The notes under the pieces are model-generated. The model was not told the DNA's origin, ran no database searches, and worked only from the letters and a program-made list of their open reading frames with translations. From Thermothielavioides terrestris NRRL 8126 (lineage: Eukaryota > Ascomycota > Sordariomycetes > Sordariales > Chaetomiaceae): a stretch of 64,000 bases of DNA. Each line of letters starts with the position of its first letter. The stretch's first letter is position 1. Below, piece by piece: positions 12,411-23,837 of this stretch. The position numbers and the translations under genes were made by a program. The stretch is from contig NC_016458.1 in NCBI RefSeq assembly GCF_000226115.1, positions 4,560,001-4,624,000 of the forward strand, in the 5' to 3' direction.

Positions 12411-14962
12411 ATGCCGAGTATCTTCGGAAAGTCTGGCTCCACTGCCGCCCGCGCCAAGACCCGGCACAAGTCGATCCGGGGCACCATCTCGGCTCCGATC
12501 CCAATCCCGATGACTCCGGACGACAATGAGTTTCCGATCCGAAACCCGGGGTCGGCCAAGGCGTCCGTGACGGCCGATGACGAATTTCCCATGCGGACGC
12601 CGGGTGCCGGAATTTCGACCCCCGTGCCACTAACGGATCGTCCTGGGTCGTCGCCCGAAGAACAGCCCGAGCAGCCCGGGCCGCCTCTGCATGACGCTGA
12701 CGAGAAGCCGGACCAGCCACCCGCGGATCACGAGAGCAGCCTCGGCAGCGCCACCGAGCGTGAGCAAGAGCCAAGGAGCGTCCAGGTTCCTGCACCGACC
12801 GACACGCCGGCCTCGGCTGCCGGCTCCGTCAGGGGCTCGGGAGGCAGCCGCACGGACCTTGCCCGGGACAACCGGCCGGAAGCGCCGTCTACTCCCCCGC
12901 CGGCGCCCCCAACAGGCTCCGGTACTCTTGTTGGACGTACGACATCCCGTTCGCCGCCATCTCGAACCCCTCCGCGCAAGAGCTCCCCCCCAGGTGCCTC
13001 ACCATCAAGGGTAACGCTACCCGCGAGGAGGGCAACGAACCCGGCGCTCAACACTGCCCGGTATTCCGTCGTGAGCGACGCCCCTAGCAAGCAGACCGCC
13101 CAGAGCAAGGATGCGCCTCTGAGGAAAAAATCAACGCTGCGGTCTGCACTAGGGAGGCTGTTCGGTCGCGGCAGGAAGAAGAATGGCAGTGGGAGCCAGT
13201 CTGTCAGTGTGGGACCAGAACGGGATTCCGGGCCCCTGGCTTCGGCACAGCATCGAAGCGTGAGTCCAGATTGTTCTATGGTTGGCTTCCGGTCTCTGCA
13301 TAAATCCATTTTTTTGCGCTGACTCTCGTCTCGCTCGAACGTTAGGATCCGACCGCGCTCAACCGGCCGAGCCAGAGATCGCCCAAGCGCTCGGCCTCTC
13401 TCCCCCTCAGCGAATACGACCGACCCCTGCGGTCGCACTCGATCGGTCCGGATGATATCATGGCCATTGAGAGCGCGCGGAACTCGCTGCATGCCGAGGT
13501 CGCCGGGCCCCGGTCTGGCACACCGGCCGGAAGCCGGCGACGCGCTGCTACCACCGGCGGCCACACACTGCTGCGCCCTCATCTGTATAACCGCGAATTC
13601 GGCGCTGGCTTATCACCGCGACCGGCCAGTGCTCAAGGCCGCGCCAGCAGGGCTGCGGGGCGCGACGAACCCGAGGACCCGAATGAGATCGGCCGCGCCA
13701 TTACGAGCGACAGCGCCGGCGGCCTGCGGCGGCGGTCCCGGAGCCTCTCTGGCCTGCAAGACTTCGCTGGCATCCAGCGGGGTGGCCGCCGGCGCAGCGA
13801 CGAAATACGCTACTGGCGGGAGTCGTACGACCCGGGTTTCATGTCGCCGCTGTCATCAAACGCGCAGGATGATGTGGACGATCCTGGCATGGCGGATGTC
13901 AGCGCTCCCGAGAGTCCGGCGGTCGAGAAGCCGCCCAAGACTCCTCCGCAGCCCTTCAACTTCGGCCTTCTGTCAAAGGAGATGGTGGGTATGAAGATCA
14001 CTCACGCGGCAAGCATGGATATGCGCCTCGGCAGCCTCGAGTCCCGTACTCTGCAGCTGGAGCGCGTGGTCGACCAGCTGTGCCACGCAGTCCCGGGCTT
14101 CAAGGGATCCGTCGACGCGAAGGATGCGGCGCAGCCCAGCAGCTCTCGTCGCTCGTTGGATACTGACACGCATTCCCAGCTCACCTCGGGTGATGTCCCG
14201 GCCTATCAGGGATCCCTCCGCCCACCACCACCTTCATCCGACAACAAGACTTGGTCTCCGACCACAGACGCGACAAATCCACCTCGTCCCTTGAACCGCC
14301 CTACCTCCACCTCCACGGTCCGCGGGGTTGCGAGCCTGCCCGCGCTAGCCGGACACCGCCGTCCCGACGACGCTCCGCCGCAGTCCGACCTGATCGCCCA
14401 GCTCAGGACCGACCTCGACAACGAGCGCGCGGCGCGCCAGGCGCTCGAGGCGCAGGTCAAGAAGTTGTCGGAGCGCGTCAACACCCTGTCGACCACCATG
14501 TTCGCCATGGTCCGCGGCCCGTCCGAGTCGCGCTCGCAGGAGCGGCTGGCCTCGTCGCCGCCGTCGTCGCTGTTGCAGCCGCCCAAGGCGTCGCCGCGGC
14601 CAGTGCGTCGGGAACAGCAACTCTCCGTCTTTGAGACGGAGGAGGACGACGAGGACGATGGTGGAAGCGCTCGTGGTGCGCGGGCTAGGAAAGGGGACGC
14701 CCCGCCAGTGAAGACGGAGCCGGAGCCGGAGGCTGGCGAGGTCACGGAGGACGACTTCCAGACGCCCAGGGAGGACCGGGTGCCGGTGGTGAGGTACGGG
14801 GCCTTTGGCGAGGAGCTGCGGCCCGACGACGACGATGACGACTATGAAGATGACGATGGCGGCGGCCGCGGGGACGAAGATGATCCGAAGCGGAAGAAGG
14901 CCGCGCGGACGTTGAGCTTGAGTCAGCTCACGCTCGGCAAGGGCCAGCGCGTGAGGATATGA
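12411..14962 (+). CDS. large disordered protein with coiled coil, unknown function
   Basis: Two exons, 12411-13259 and 13346-14962, encode 821 aa. The intron has a GTGAGT donor and a cgttag acceptor and is in phase 0. The ATG at 12411 opens MPSIFGKSGSTAARAKTRHKS. Most of the protein is Pro/Ser/Arg/Thr-rich and predicted disordered. A basic stretch (LRSALGRLFGRGRKKN, residues about 240-255) precedes the intron. A likely coiled coil is visible near residues 610-660 (IAQLRTDLDNERAARQALEA followed by VKKLSERVNTL). The C-terminus has acidic runs (DDDDDDYEDDDGGG) and ends SQLTLGKGQRVRI. I recognise no catalytic domain. It resembles fungal-specific scaffold or nuclear proteins, but that is only impression. 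Splicing and frame are well supported. Confidence 0.8.
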
Positions 14963-16512
14963 GAAACAAACGGCTGTCCTGCGGGGTTCCGTTTAGAAGT
15001 GCAAGATGGTACGGATAAAACCAGCTGTGAGCGCGGCATTCGATCGTCGGATCTCGCCCGGTTCGCGAGACATGCGGCGGTGGGACGCAGAGAATACGGA
15101 TACCGGCGTCGTTCACGTCCAGGCATGTGCTACGATTTCGAAACTTCCTGCATCATCTTCATAACGGCGGCTTTTCCTGGCTTTCTCCATGGCGGCAAGG
15201 GCCTTTTTTTTTTTTTTTTCCTTTCTTTCTTCTTTGATCTCTTTGTTTTATTCGGGTATCTATTTCTATTCCATTTCTTTCAACTGCCCGTTGTATTTGA
15301 TACTTGTATACTAGATACCCCCTGAGCATTTCCAGGCGGAGGTTTCTTGGACGGCTGTTTCCATCTTCGTTCCATCTTCGTGGTCTTTCTTTCAGTGGCA
15401 CCACTACCAGGGCGGGAGGTTCACATTCACGTCGACATCGCTCATGGACTTAATTCGGTTCACTTAGCTGGTTCCTGGTCCCTCGGACAGGCAATGCGTC
15501 TGGCGTTACCCTCGAGCTTCTCGATGAGCAGATGCTAGGAAACGTAATGATACCACATGCATTTTTCTCACTTGCTCGATTCTTCATCTCTGCACTCCCA
15601 GGGAAGCAATCAGCGATGCGTAACGACTCAGCCACGTCAACGTCGCAGTTGTCCAAGCTCACATACTCAGAGCCGCAACCGCGTAGAGTGGAGATCCATA
15701 GGTTGACAGAAGCTATCTTACATACGATATATGACCGCCTGACCGCCACACTACACCGTTTATCGCTGACGAATTGAGTTCCATGCGTGCATCCTGTGCT
15801 CCCTCTCTTGGGGGCCCATGCCGGGGCGGATCGAGAGCACGGCGAAGCTGGCCTTTCTCAGCGTGGCAGCAACCATCCTAGAGAGAGTCAGCCGCGGTGC
15901 GCTCCCGGATTGCGCCCATAGGTGTAACGCCGGCCCGACTTACTGTTGTATCCACGGCGAGTTGACCGCCACGAGCACCCGCCTTCCCCTTCTCCTTTTC
16001 GTCCAGGCACTTCTGGACGATGTAGGTGAGCACAGGCGAGTCGGACATGGCGAAGTACGTCGTGGCCGGCCGCTCGGACGGCGGCATGTGTCCGGTGTCG
16101 TCGTTCAGGCATGCAAAAACTCAACCCAGGCCGCCATCGGCTACAGAGTGCACAATCCGGTCGAGGCCAAGACTGGCCGAGCAGAGCAGCTATGCCGAAG
16201 CCTCACGATGGCAACCCTGTGCAAGAAGATACCCCTGGTACTGGGCGCGCTGTTCATGTTGACGCCCTGCCCTCCAGGTTGGCCAGCTTGACCACGCTGA
16301 CGCCAGAGCGGGAGAGGCACGAGATGGAAGTGCTTGCCGGCCTCCTCGTGGAACTGGCGCAGGGGGGATGTGGGCGTGCTGCTCCGCCTCGAACAACGCC
16401 TGGTCTCTTTGCAAGTATGAAGGCTGGATCTAACCGTGGCCCCATACAGAGGGCTGTGGACCAGAAGAGGACATAAGCAGGCATGCTTTTTTCATCAGGT
16501 AGCAAGACAGAA
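14963..16512. other. intergenic with possible decayed ORF fragments
   Basis: No intact gene is present. A T-rich tract lies at about 15205-15260. On the minus strand, 15878-16470 has short open pieces in shifting frames with protein-like composition (for example one containing SPVLTYIVQKCLDEKEK). This suggests a decayed gene or mobile-element flank, but I do not recognise the family. Confidence 0.35.
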
Positions 16513-16559
16513 TCAGAGACATTGAAAACGTGGGAGGATCTTGTGACAACAAGAGTAAG

Positions 16560-17540
16560 ACGGAGTCTGCTCGCTTATATACAGCGGAAGAAGAATGGAT
16601 AGGAACGCAGCGCGCTGTCTCCTCGACCGGGTCGGATCGTGTCGGCCTTCGGGCACCGGGAGGTTGTCCTCCGCGTGGTCGTCGTCGAAGTAATCTTCCT
16701 CGTAGGCCTTCAGCCACTGGGGCAGTCGACGCGGCGGGCCGGCCGCTTCAGGGAATTCTTCGTGGAATTGTCGGAGGCGGTGCGGCGCGTTCTTGATGTT
16801 CCCTGCGGGGTACCAATTCGGGTCTTCGCCCCATCCGATCCACTGTGCGCGGTATTGAAGTTCTCCTTCGTACAGTCGAGAGGCTAGGATCTTTTCGACC
16901 TGCCATTCCAGTTCGCCGTCCACTTCGATCGGAGGCTCTGGCTGGAGCTCCTGGCCCGGGAGCGGGTTATTCGGCGCCTTGCGGAGCCGATCTGGGGTGA
17001 AAACCGGATGAAGCTTCCAGGTATCGGGAAGCTTCAGCTTGTAGGAATGTCCTTTCTTCGCGACGATCGGGAATGGGCCGGCGACGGGATAGTCGAGTTT
17101 GCCGCTAGGGCGGTTTGTTTGCCACTTGCCCTTGGTAACCATGACTTCCTGGCCGACCTCGAATTCTTCCGGGCGCCTGTGCTTGTCTGCTTGTCGCTTC
17201 TAGGCCTCCTGTGCCTTCTTCATGCTCTCCTGGGCGAACTGGATGACCGAATTGATCCTTGAGAGCATTTCTTCGGCTTCAGTGCGGTCGAGTTTGTCCT
17301 TGGCGCTGCTCAACTCTCGAGTGCGCTCTTGCCAGTCGCATGGCATACGGGGTAGCGTACCCGTCTCGACCTCGAAGGGGGCGAGGCCGGTGGACGCGTA
17401 GGGCAGGATGGCCTGGGCGTAGTCCATAGCGGGTAACAGCTCCGACCAGTTATCTTGGAAGTGATTGACGAATGGGCGTAGCCGCTGATCGAGATACTGG
17501 TTGATAATCTCGGTTTGCCCGTCCGTCTGGTAATGAACAG
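16560..17540 (-). mobile_element. truncated Ty3/gypsy (chromovirus) pol remnant: integrase C-terminus plus chromodomain
   Basis: Read on the minus strand, the piece begins near 17535 inside the integrase core (HYQTDGQTEI, then YLDQRLRPFVNHFQDNW and MDYAQAILPYASTGLAPFE). It continues in the same frame into the integrase C-terminal domain (PFPIVAKKGHSYKLKLP, HPVFTPDRLRK). It ends in a chromodomain (ELEWQVEKILASR ... LQYRAQWIGWGEDPNWYPA). A single in-frame TAG at 17202-17200 interrupts the frame. Reverse transcriptase, RNase H, protease and gag are absent, and I cannot identify LTRs. It is therefore a 5'-truncated, inactive fragment of a chromodomain-bearing Ty3/gypsy retrotransposon. Such chromodomains are known to steer integration to heterochromatin. 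Confidence 0.85.
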
Positions 17541-17629
17541 GAGAGACGAAGCAAGGGGCTGAAGGCAGAGAAACAGGAGCAGGGAACAGCATGAAGCAAA
17601 GCAGGTCAATGAGAGAGACCATCATTTAA

Positions 17630-18173
17630 CATACCACTATGCTACCTAGGTAGTGAGGACTGGATGGACGAAAAAGTTGGAAAGATTGAACTTGCGGACG
17701 GCGTTGGAGATTGGAAAACGGGGAGGTTGGATGGAGGAAGTGAGGAGGTTATCTAGGCTTTGGGATACAGCGCATCTCACGAAGTTGGCGTTGCTGGCTG
17801 TTTGGATGTGTTTGGAAAGGCAAGCAAGCTGATGCAGGCATCACAAGCGGAGTGACCGTTCCCGAAACAGATCGGTGCGCTTGAGCTAGCCCGGTGGTGA
17901 CTCTGGTTGAGCCAGGTTTAATCAAGAACTCCTCATGGGCTTGTACCCCTCCCAACGAAGCCAAGATTGCATTTTCGAACGTCGGCCAGTTAAGGGCATG
18001 TTTGCTTGTGGAGGCTATTCAGCACAGAAGTCCACTTGACAAATCCCAGACTATCTTGCATGTAAAGAATATGAAAACGGTAGCGTCGGAAGTTCAAAGG
18101 TTTTCTGCTCAACGCCAAGGAACATTTCAAAGATTGTTGAAGATTCATCATTATGGAAGGAATAGCAAAGTAT
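17630..18173. other. intergenic, somewhat AT-richer
   Basis: This sits between the retroelement fragment and the kinase-like gene. No coding signal or terminal repeat was recognised. Confidence 0.45.
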
Positions 18174-19791
18174 TTACAGATGCGGCTTGAGGACGACGGA
18201 GGCACTCTGAGCTCGGCTCGGGAACGATGGCGGCTCGTCGTTCGCCGGGGGAGGCCGGCCCTGGATGCTCCAGCGGACCAGCATACGCTCCAGGGACCTG
18301 ACCGTGACCGGCCTGGGTAGGTAATCGTCCATCCCTGCGCGCTCGCACTTCTCCCTGTCATCTTGGGTGGCAGAAGCCGTCAGGGCGACGACGGGGACCT
18401 GGCTGACGTAGGTTTTATAGTCAAGGTTGTGGCGGAGGTACTGCGTGCATTCGTAGCCGTCGATTATGGGCATGTCTGTCCAGCAGAGTCAGCTGGTTCT
18501 TCCCTAGCTGGCGCACCGGGAGCAGCTCGGGAGCAGAGAGGCTGTCGCGGGAGTTACGGAGAGCCAGCCAACGGTGTAGAGCGCAAAAATGGAAGCGTAG
18601 GTCTAACATACGGACGTCCATGAGAATAATATCAGGCTTTCTTAGCGTCCCCTCCTTAGCGGCAGCGATGTAGTCCAGCGCCTCCTTGCCGTTACACACT
18701 GCGGCGACCTGGAAGCCGAGCTTTTCGATCACTCTGACGGCGTACTTTCGGTTGACGGGGTTGTCGTCGACGACTAGGACGTGGATGTTGGCGCGCTCAG
18801 AACGGGGAAGTTGCTCCTCTGGGTCGGCGACAGTCAGGAGGCTGCTTGATGAGCTCCCCCACGCCGATCGGCTGCTGTGATCCACGGCGTCGGCGGGCTT
18901 CACCGGAGCTGTGTCGGAAGTGGGCGCCACTTCGGAATTGTAGCAGACCAAGATCGGTTCTGGGTGGTATAGCCCGGCAGGCGACGATGGGCCTGTCGTC
19001 GGACGCGGCCGTGCCTTCTTGAACGAGATCCAAAACGTGACTGTAGTACCCTGGCCAGCCCTCGACCTCAACTCTATTCGCCCCTTCATCAGCTCTAGAA
19101 GCGTCTTGGAGACGCTGAGCCCAAGCCCTCTGCCGTCAAGTCTCCTCTCCGTAGACGCGTCGCCCTGGTGAGACGGCTGGAAGAGACGCTTTTGAACCTC
19201 TTCATCGACCCCTATCCCGGTGTCCTGGATGGCAAATTTGATCTCAGCGGCATCCACAGCCTCATTCTCTTTTGTGACCGAGAGCGTCACGGAGCCCTGA
19301 TTTGTGAATTTGGTGCTGTTCGCAAGCAGATTGGTCATGACCTGCCGCACCCGGCCCGGATCGCCCATGACCGCAAAGTCACTCTCGATGTCGGCTGCGA
19401 TGGCGGTATGAAAAGCGAGGCCCTTGCGCTCAGCGACGAAACCGAGGATCTTGCTCACTTCCTGAACGGTAACCGGGAGAGAAAACCGCACTTCTTCGAT
19501 GTCGGGGCGCCCCGATTCCACCTGGGAGAAGTCCAGAGTGTCGTTGATGACGGTCAGGAGCTCGTTGGCACATCGGTGGATATGTTCTGCCAGCTCTCGC
19601 TGCTCCCCTCCAAGCTCTGCCCCAGCAGCTTCGTTGGCGTCGAGCTGCCGCTTTTCCTCGGCCTGCGCTTGGAGACCCTGTTCACGGGCCTTGAGCTCGG
19701 TAATATCCATGATAAAGCCAATCACGCCTTCGATGTCAGCACCGGCTTGGATAGCCTCGTTGCTGGGCGACTCCCTGAGAATGGGTTGGAT
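18174..19791 (-). CDS. degenerate hybrid histidine kinase (HATPase + receiver, no H-box); possible pseudogene
   Basis: Homology runs from about 19791 to 18612, then after an intron from 18475 to 18174. The donor is GTATGT, the acceptor gacag, and the junction gives LMDVHMPIIDGYE. In order: end of a PAS/PAC segment (GFIMDITELKARE), a coiled linker (LQAQAEEKRQLDANEAAGAE), then directly EQRELAEHIHRCANELLTVI. The latter belongs after the phospho-acceptor helix. The expected SHEIRTP H-box is absent from a continuous frame. The ATPase domain is intact in outline (N box VMTNLLANSTKFT; DTGIGV; GRGLGLSVSK). The receiver has VVDDNPVNRK and the Asp in ILMDV, but the usual Lys is Arg (DYLPRPV). No ATG fits the start: the frame opens upstream into unrelated sequence, and the first clear Met is at 19710. 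It cannot autophosphorylate canonically. Confidence 0.75.
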
Positions 19792-21270
19792 GCTCGAGCT
19801 TTGGCGACTGGAGATCCGGAGTCCTGTTGGTCCATCGCGGCCACCAGTCTCTGCCCCTCCACTACATACACAGCACTGTGTATGGGTATGTAGGATGTCG
19901 TCATGGCAAACCTCCTGGTGCGTTGCGTGCCGTTGCGTTGGCCCCCACCGGCCGCACCCAACCCAGGCTTCTTCAGGTTCCTTGGAATGCACTCCTGACT
20001 GGACGGCCGGGTTCCGTTACTCGTCTTGCACGTGTACGGAATACACGACATTATTCCATACATGCATAGTAACATGGGGCTGGGCGAGTGCCGTTCCTAG
20101 CAGGGCGAGGATCACGCGAGGGCCGTTTGTGTCCATACCCAGCAGCTAGAGCTGTCTGCCAGCAGTCAGTTATTCGTCTTCAACCGAGCACAGACGGGAG
20201 AAAGACGGCCTGCTGGGGCCGGTGCCAACATTCTCATTCTTTTTTTCCTTTTTCCTCCCCCTTATTTTTTCCTCCAGCGCTGCGTCTCTTGACGGTCGGA
20301 ACGTCAAAATAAAGGCCGTGAGGTCATCGCGCTTTGGTAGATTGCGTGTGATAAAGCTCGGAACACGTCAACGATGTGGTGAGTCCCAGCAGGGTTTTGA
20401 AAGTCCCGGGCAGGTTTGTGTGCCGGTAAGGGAAGCCCGTCCAGGCGGCGGTTTGCCGGCAGTTGCCACTAGCGTAGTGGCCAACCAGCTGCAGCTCCTT
20501 CAGCGGGCCCCCTAAAATGGTGCGCTTCCAAACCGACCTACCTTACCGAAGACCGGACAACACCCCGGCCGCTCCCCGTTTCCTGGAACGAGCAGACAGC
20601 CGCGAAATGGCAGCAACTCAGCCCGACAAAACCCTCATAAGGGGACCTCTCCGCGCGCCTGTGCACCGACCAGCAGCGGTCTCGTACACGCAGGCACCCA
20701 GGATGAAGAGCGAGACCGACGTCGGGCTACCAGGGGACAAGCAAGGTAAGCGTAAGGGAGAGAGGGCGACGAAGTGCGTGGGCTCATCCGGGAGAATATG
20801 CGCAGTTGATTACAAGGAGGTCTCCTTGACACGGCTTCCTCAGCCCTTCGTCAATCCTCGCGATGCCTTCGCCCCTCTGTCGAAGCGCGAGTCGTGACAG
20901 ACCCGTCGCCGCACCAGAGTGCCGCCTTCAGGACAGCATAATCTGTTCTTTTGTGGTACCGCAACAATCAGAACAAAAAAGCTGTTCGATCGGTGCACAA
21001 CCGCCCGTCTGGTCCCAGGTCGAAGCTTCGCCACCAAATCCCCGCCTTCAGCAAGTTGGCTCTGATATCTGGGATGAGCTTTCAACCTCGCCACGAACGA
21101 ACCAGTTGCCTCCGTTCCAGCCCAGGGTATCGGATGAACTCGGGATCGTCCAAGGTGTTGTCCCTGGAGCTTCATTCCCTTGATTCCTTGGCAGCACGAG
21201 TCGAACGTCTTCTATGTATCCACTAAAAATAGGATTGTGATCGCCAAGCACCATTTTGGGCTGATGGCTA
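19792..21270. other. intergenic
   Basis: No gene is seen. A perfect copy of the motif TACGGAATAC inside a near-palindrome (GTGTA-CGGAA-TACAC) lies at about 20033-20047, just upstream of the truncated kinase. A pyrimidine-rich tract lies at 20235-20270. Confidence 0.45.
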
Positions 21271-21691
21271 AAGAGGTCCCGCCAAGACTAATTTCGGCCA
21301 ATTGTCGGCAATGTTTTTACAACGTTTTTACGCAACCCCGATCGCCAAGGCGTTTTCGCTATCGCCAAGGGGTTTGCACTATCGCCACGGGTTAGCCACA
21401 GGTTAGTTCGCTGGGGGTGCGGGGGGCGGCGCCAGCCCCCCGCTGGTTAGAGTAAGGGTTATAGTTAGGGTAAGGGTCAAGGTTAGGGTGAGGGTTAACT
21501 TCGTTTTCTTTTTTTTCGATTTGGTTGAGGTTTCGTGAAGTTGTTGCAACGAGTCTTTACGATTGTTCGTTGTTGATGTTGCTCGAAGTCGTCGCGGCCC
21601 GTCGTGGCCCTGTCGTGGCCCCGCTTACCCCGTGGCGATTGTAAATACTTGTAAGCGGCAGTCTCCGAAATTAGTCTTGGCGGGACCTCTT
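21271..21691. mobile_element. short non-autonomous TIR element, copy 1 (MITE-like, TA target site)
   Basis: The 421 bp element is bounded by perfect 27 bp terminal inverted repeats (21271-21297 and 21665-21691, beginning AAGAGGTCCCGCCAAG). It is flanked on both sides by TA, as expected for Tc1/mariner-type target duplication. No protein is encoded. The interior has three imperfect ATCGCCA(A/C)GG repeats near 21340-21390, a G-rich palindrome near 21415-21442, a TTAGGG-like tract at about 21446-21498, and a T-run. A second, inverted copy lies at 61643-62006. The transposase that might mobilise it is not in the window. Confidence 0.85.
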
Positions 21692-22329
21692 TAGCTATAA
21701 CCCCATTTTGGCTCTCGCACCAGCAGGAACTACACGACACAATCCTACCCGGGGAGCCACTCCCGACCATCACTGCAGATGCCGAGTCCACCCTCCGCTT
21801 CTCCAAATCCCCACCCTCTCACGACCCCGCACCGGCTTGGTCAAGGGTTGTTGCAGCGAGCCATCGACGTGGATCTGCCCCTCGACCACTGGTTAACCGC
21901 GTCTGCTTGCAAAGATTCTGCGTTTCTGGTTGTTCGACGCCGTTGGGCGTCTGGTTGTTCGACGCCGTTGGGCGGAGGAGGGGGCATGCCGCTTGTTATT
22001 CGTGCGGGTTCTCTGTCATGGAACAGGATGGTTAACCCATCGTGTGCGGCTTCGTCCCTCGAACCCAGCGCGTGGTGAACACAACACGGCATTGCCCTCG
22101 GCCCACACAGGTATGATCGCTTGCCGTTCAGGGCTCTAATCTCCCCTACCTCCCGAACCTCCCCGGCTTCTTACCCCACCTTCGGAGGAGTACGCAAGCC
22201 TCTGAACGATGTTATAATATCTTGGCCCGGCTTCTCGTCGTGAGCGCGGGTTTCTGCCTTGCGGTACCATCATCGTCTGCCTCTGAGTCGATCACGTCTC
22301 CTCCTCCCTGCCGCCACCAGATCTCCATC
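21692..22329. other. intergenic / ALDH promoter
   Basis: Spacer upstream of the aldehyde dehydrogenase. A 23 bp near-tandem repeat (GTTGTTCGACGCCGTTGGGC units) lies near 21928-21973. No gene is seen. Confidence 0.45.
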
Positions 22330-23837
22330 ATGGCTGATCACGTCGCCGCTGCCCCTGCGGGCTCCCCGGTCCCCTTCTGGATCAACGGCAAGGAGGTCCA
22401 TTCGGAGAGGAAGTTCGATGTTGTGTCGCCGGCTTCCGGCAAGGTCGTCCACGCTTCGGCCAGCGCGACCGAGGCCGACGTCCGTGCTGCCAGTGACGCT
22501 GCGGCGAACGCCTTCAAGACGTGGAAGAAGTCGCCGCCGCAGGTGCGCCGTGACATCCTCCTGAAGACGGCCGAGGTCATGGGGAGGAGGAAAGAGGAGC
22601 TGAGCCAATACATGATGGACGAGACAGGCTGCACGCGCCAGTGGGCCGACTTCAATGTCGATACCGCGAGGGAGTTCATCGTTGACGTCGCGGGCAGGGT
22701 GGCTGCAGTGGAAGGCAGCATCCCTACCCTCGCGGATCCCAACAGCGGTGGCATGGTGCTCAGAGAGCCCTTTGGCGTGGTCCTGGCCATTGCCCCTTGG
22801 TACGGAACACATCCCGCGCCGCACTCGAGCGGAATCCACGGCTGACTCAGTACAGGAATGCCCCCTACATTCTCGGCGCCCGCTCCGTTCTCTTCCCGAT
22901 CGCGGCCGGAAATACGGCCATCCTCAAGGGATCCGAACTGTGCCCGCGGACCATGTGGGGCCTTTGCTCCGCGTTCCACGAGGCCGGCCTGCCAGACGGC
23001 GTCCTGAACCTGCTCTTCCACGAGCCGGCGAACGCGCCCGCAATCACCCAGATGCTGATCGCGGATCCCAACGTCAGGAAGATCAACTTCACCGGCAGCA
23101 CCAGGGTCGGCCGCGTCATCGGCAAGCTGGCTGGCGAGCAGCTCAAGCCCGTGCTCCTCGAGCTGGGGGGCAAGGCGCCCGCCATCGTGTGGGAGGACGC
23201 CGACCTGGACAACGCGGCGGTGCAGTGCGCGCTGGGCGCATTCCTCAACTCGGGCCAGATCTGCATGTCCACCGAGCGCATCCTCGTGCACAAGAACGTC
23301 CGCGCCGAGTTCGAGAAGAAGCTGGTCGGCGCGATCGACCACATCTTTGGCAGCCAGCACGACGCGCCGGTCCTGATCAACAGCCTCGGCGTCGCCAAGA
23401 ACAAGAAGCTGATCGAGGACTCGCTCGGCAAGGGCGCCTCGCTGCTGTACGGCGACGCCAACGCGCAGGAGGCGAGCGCCACGCGGATGCGGCCGGTCGT
23501 CGTCAGCGGCGTCAAGGCCGACATGGACATCTACCAGACGGAGAGCTTCGGCCCGACCGTGTCGCTGTTCGAAATCGAGACGGAGGAGGAGGCGCTGCGG
23601 ATCGCCAACGACACCGAATACGGCCTCAGCTCGGCCGTCTTCACCGAGGACCTGCGCCGGGGCCTGCGCTTCGCCAGGGAGATCGAGACGGGCGCCGTGC
23701 ACATCAACAGCATGTCCGTGCACGATGAGAGCGCGCTGCCGCACGGCGGCGCCAAGGCCTCGGGCTACGGCAGGTTCAATACCGCCCAGGGCTTGCTGGA
23801 GTGGCTCAGGACCAAGACTATCACGTACAAGTATTAG
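22330..23837 (+). CDS. aldehyde dehydrogenase (salicylaldehyde/vanillin dehydrogenase-like)
   Basis: Two exons, 22330-22799 and 22856-23837, encode 483 aa. The intron restores APW-NAPYILGARS. The NAD+-binding segment is INFTGSTRVGRVI. The general-base Glu is E259 in LLELGGKAP, and the catalytic Cys is C293 in NSGQICMSTERI. The late signature ESFGPTVSLFEI and the C-terminal GYGRFN are also present. The enzyme oxidises an aldehyde to its acid with NAD(P)+ in the cytosol. The short N-terminus and STERILV after the cysteine resemble bacterial and fungal salicylaldehyde or vanillin dehydrogenases, so an aromatic aldehyde is plausible but not shown by the sequence. No signal peptide is seen. The neighbours do not form a catabolic cluster. 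Confidence 0.9.
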
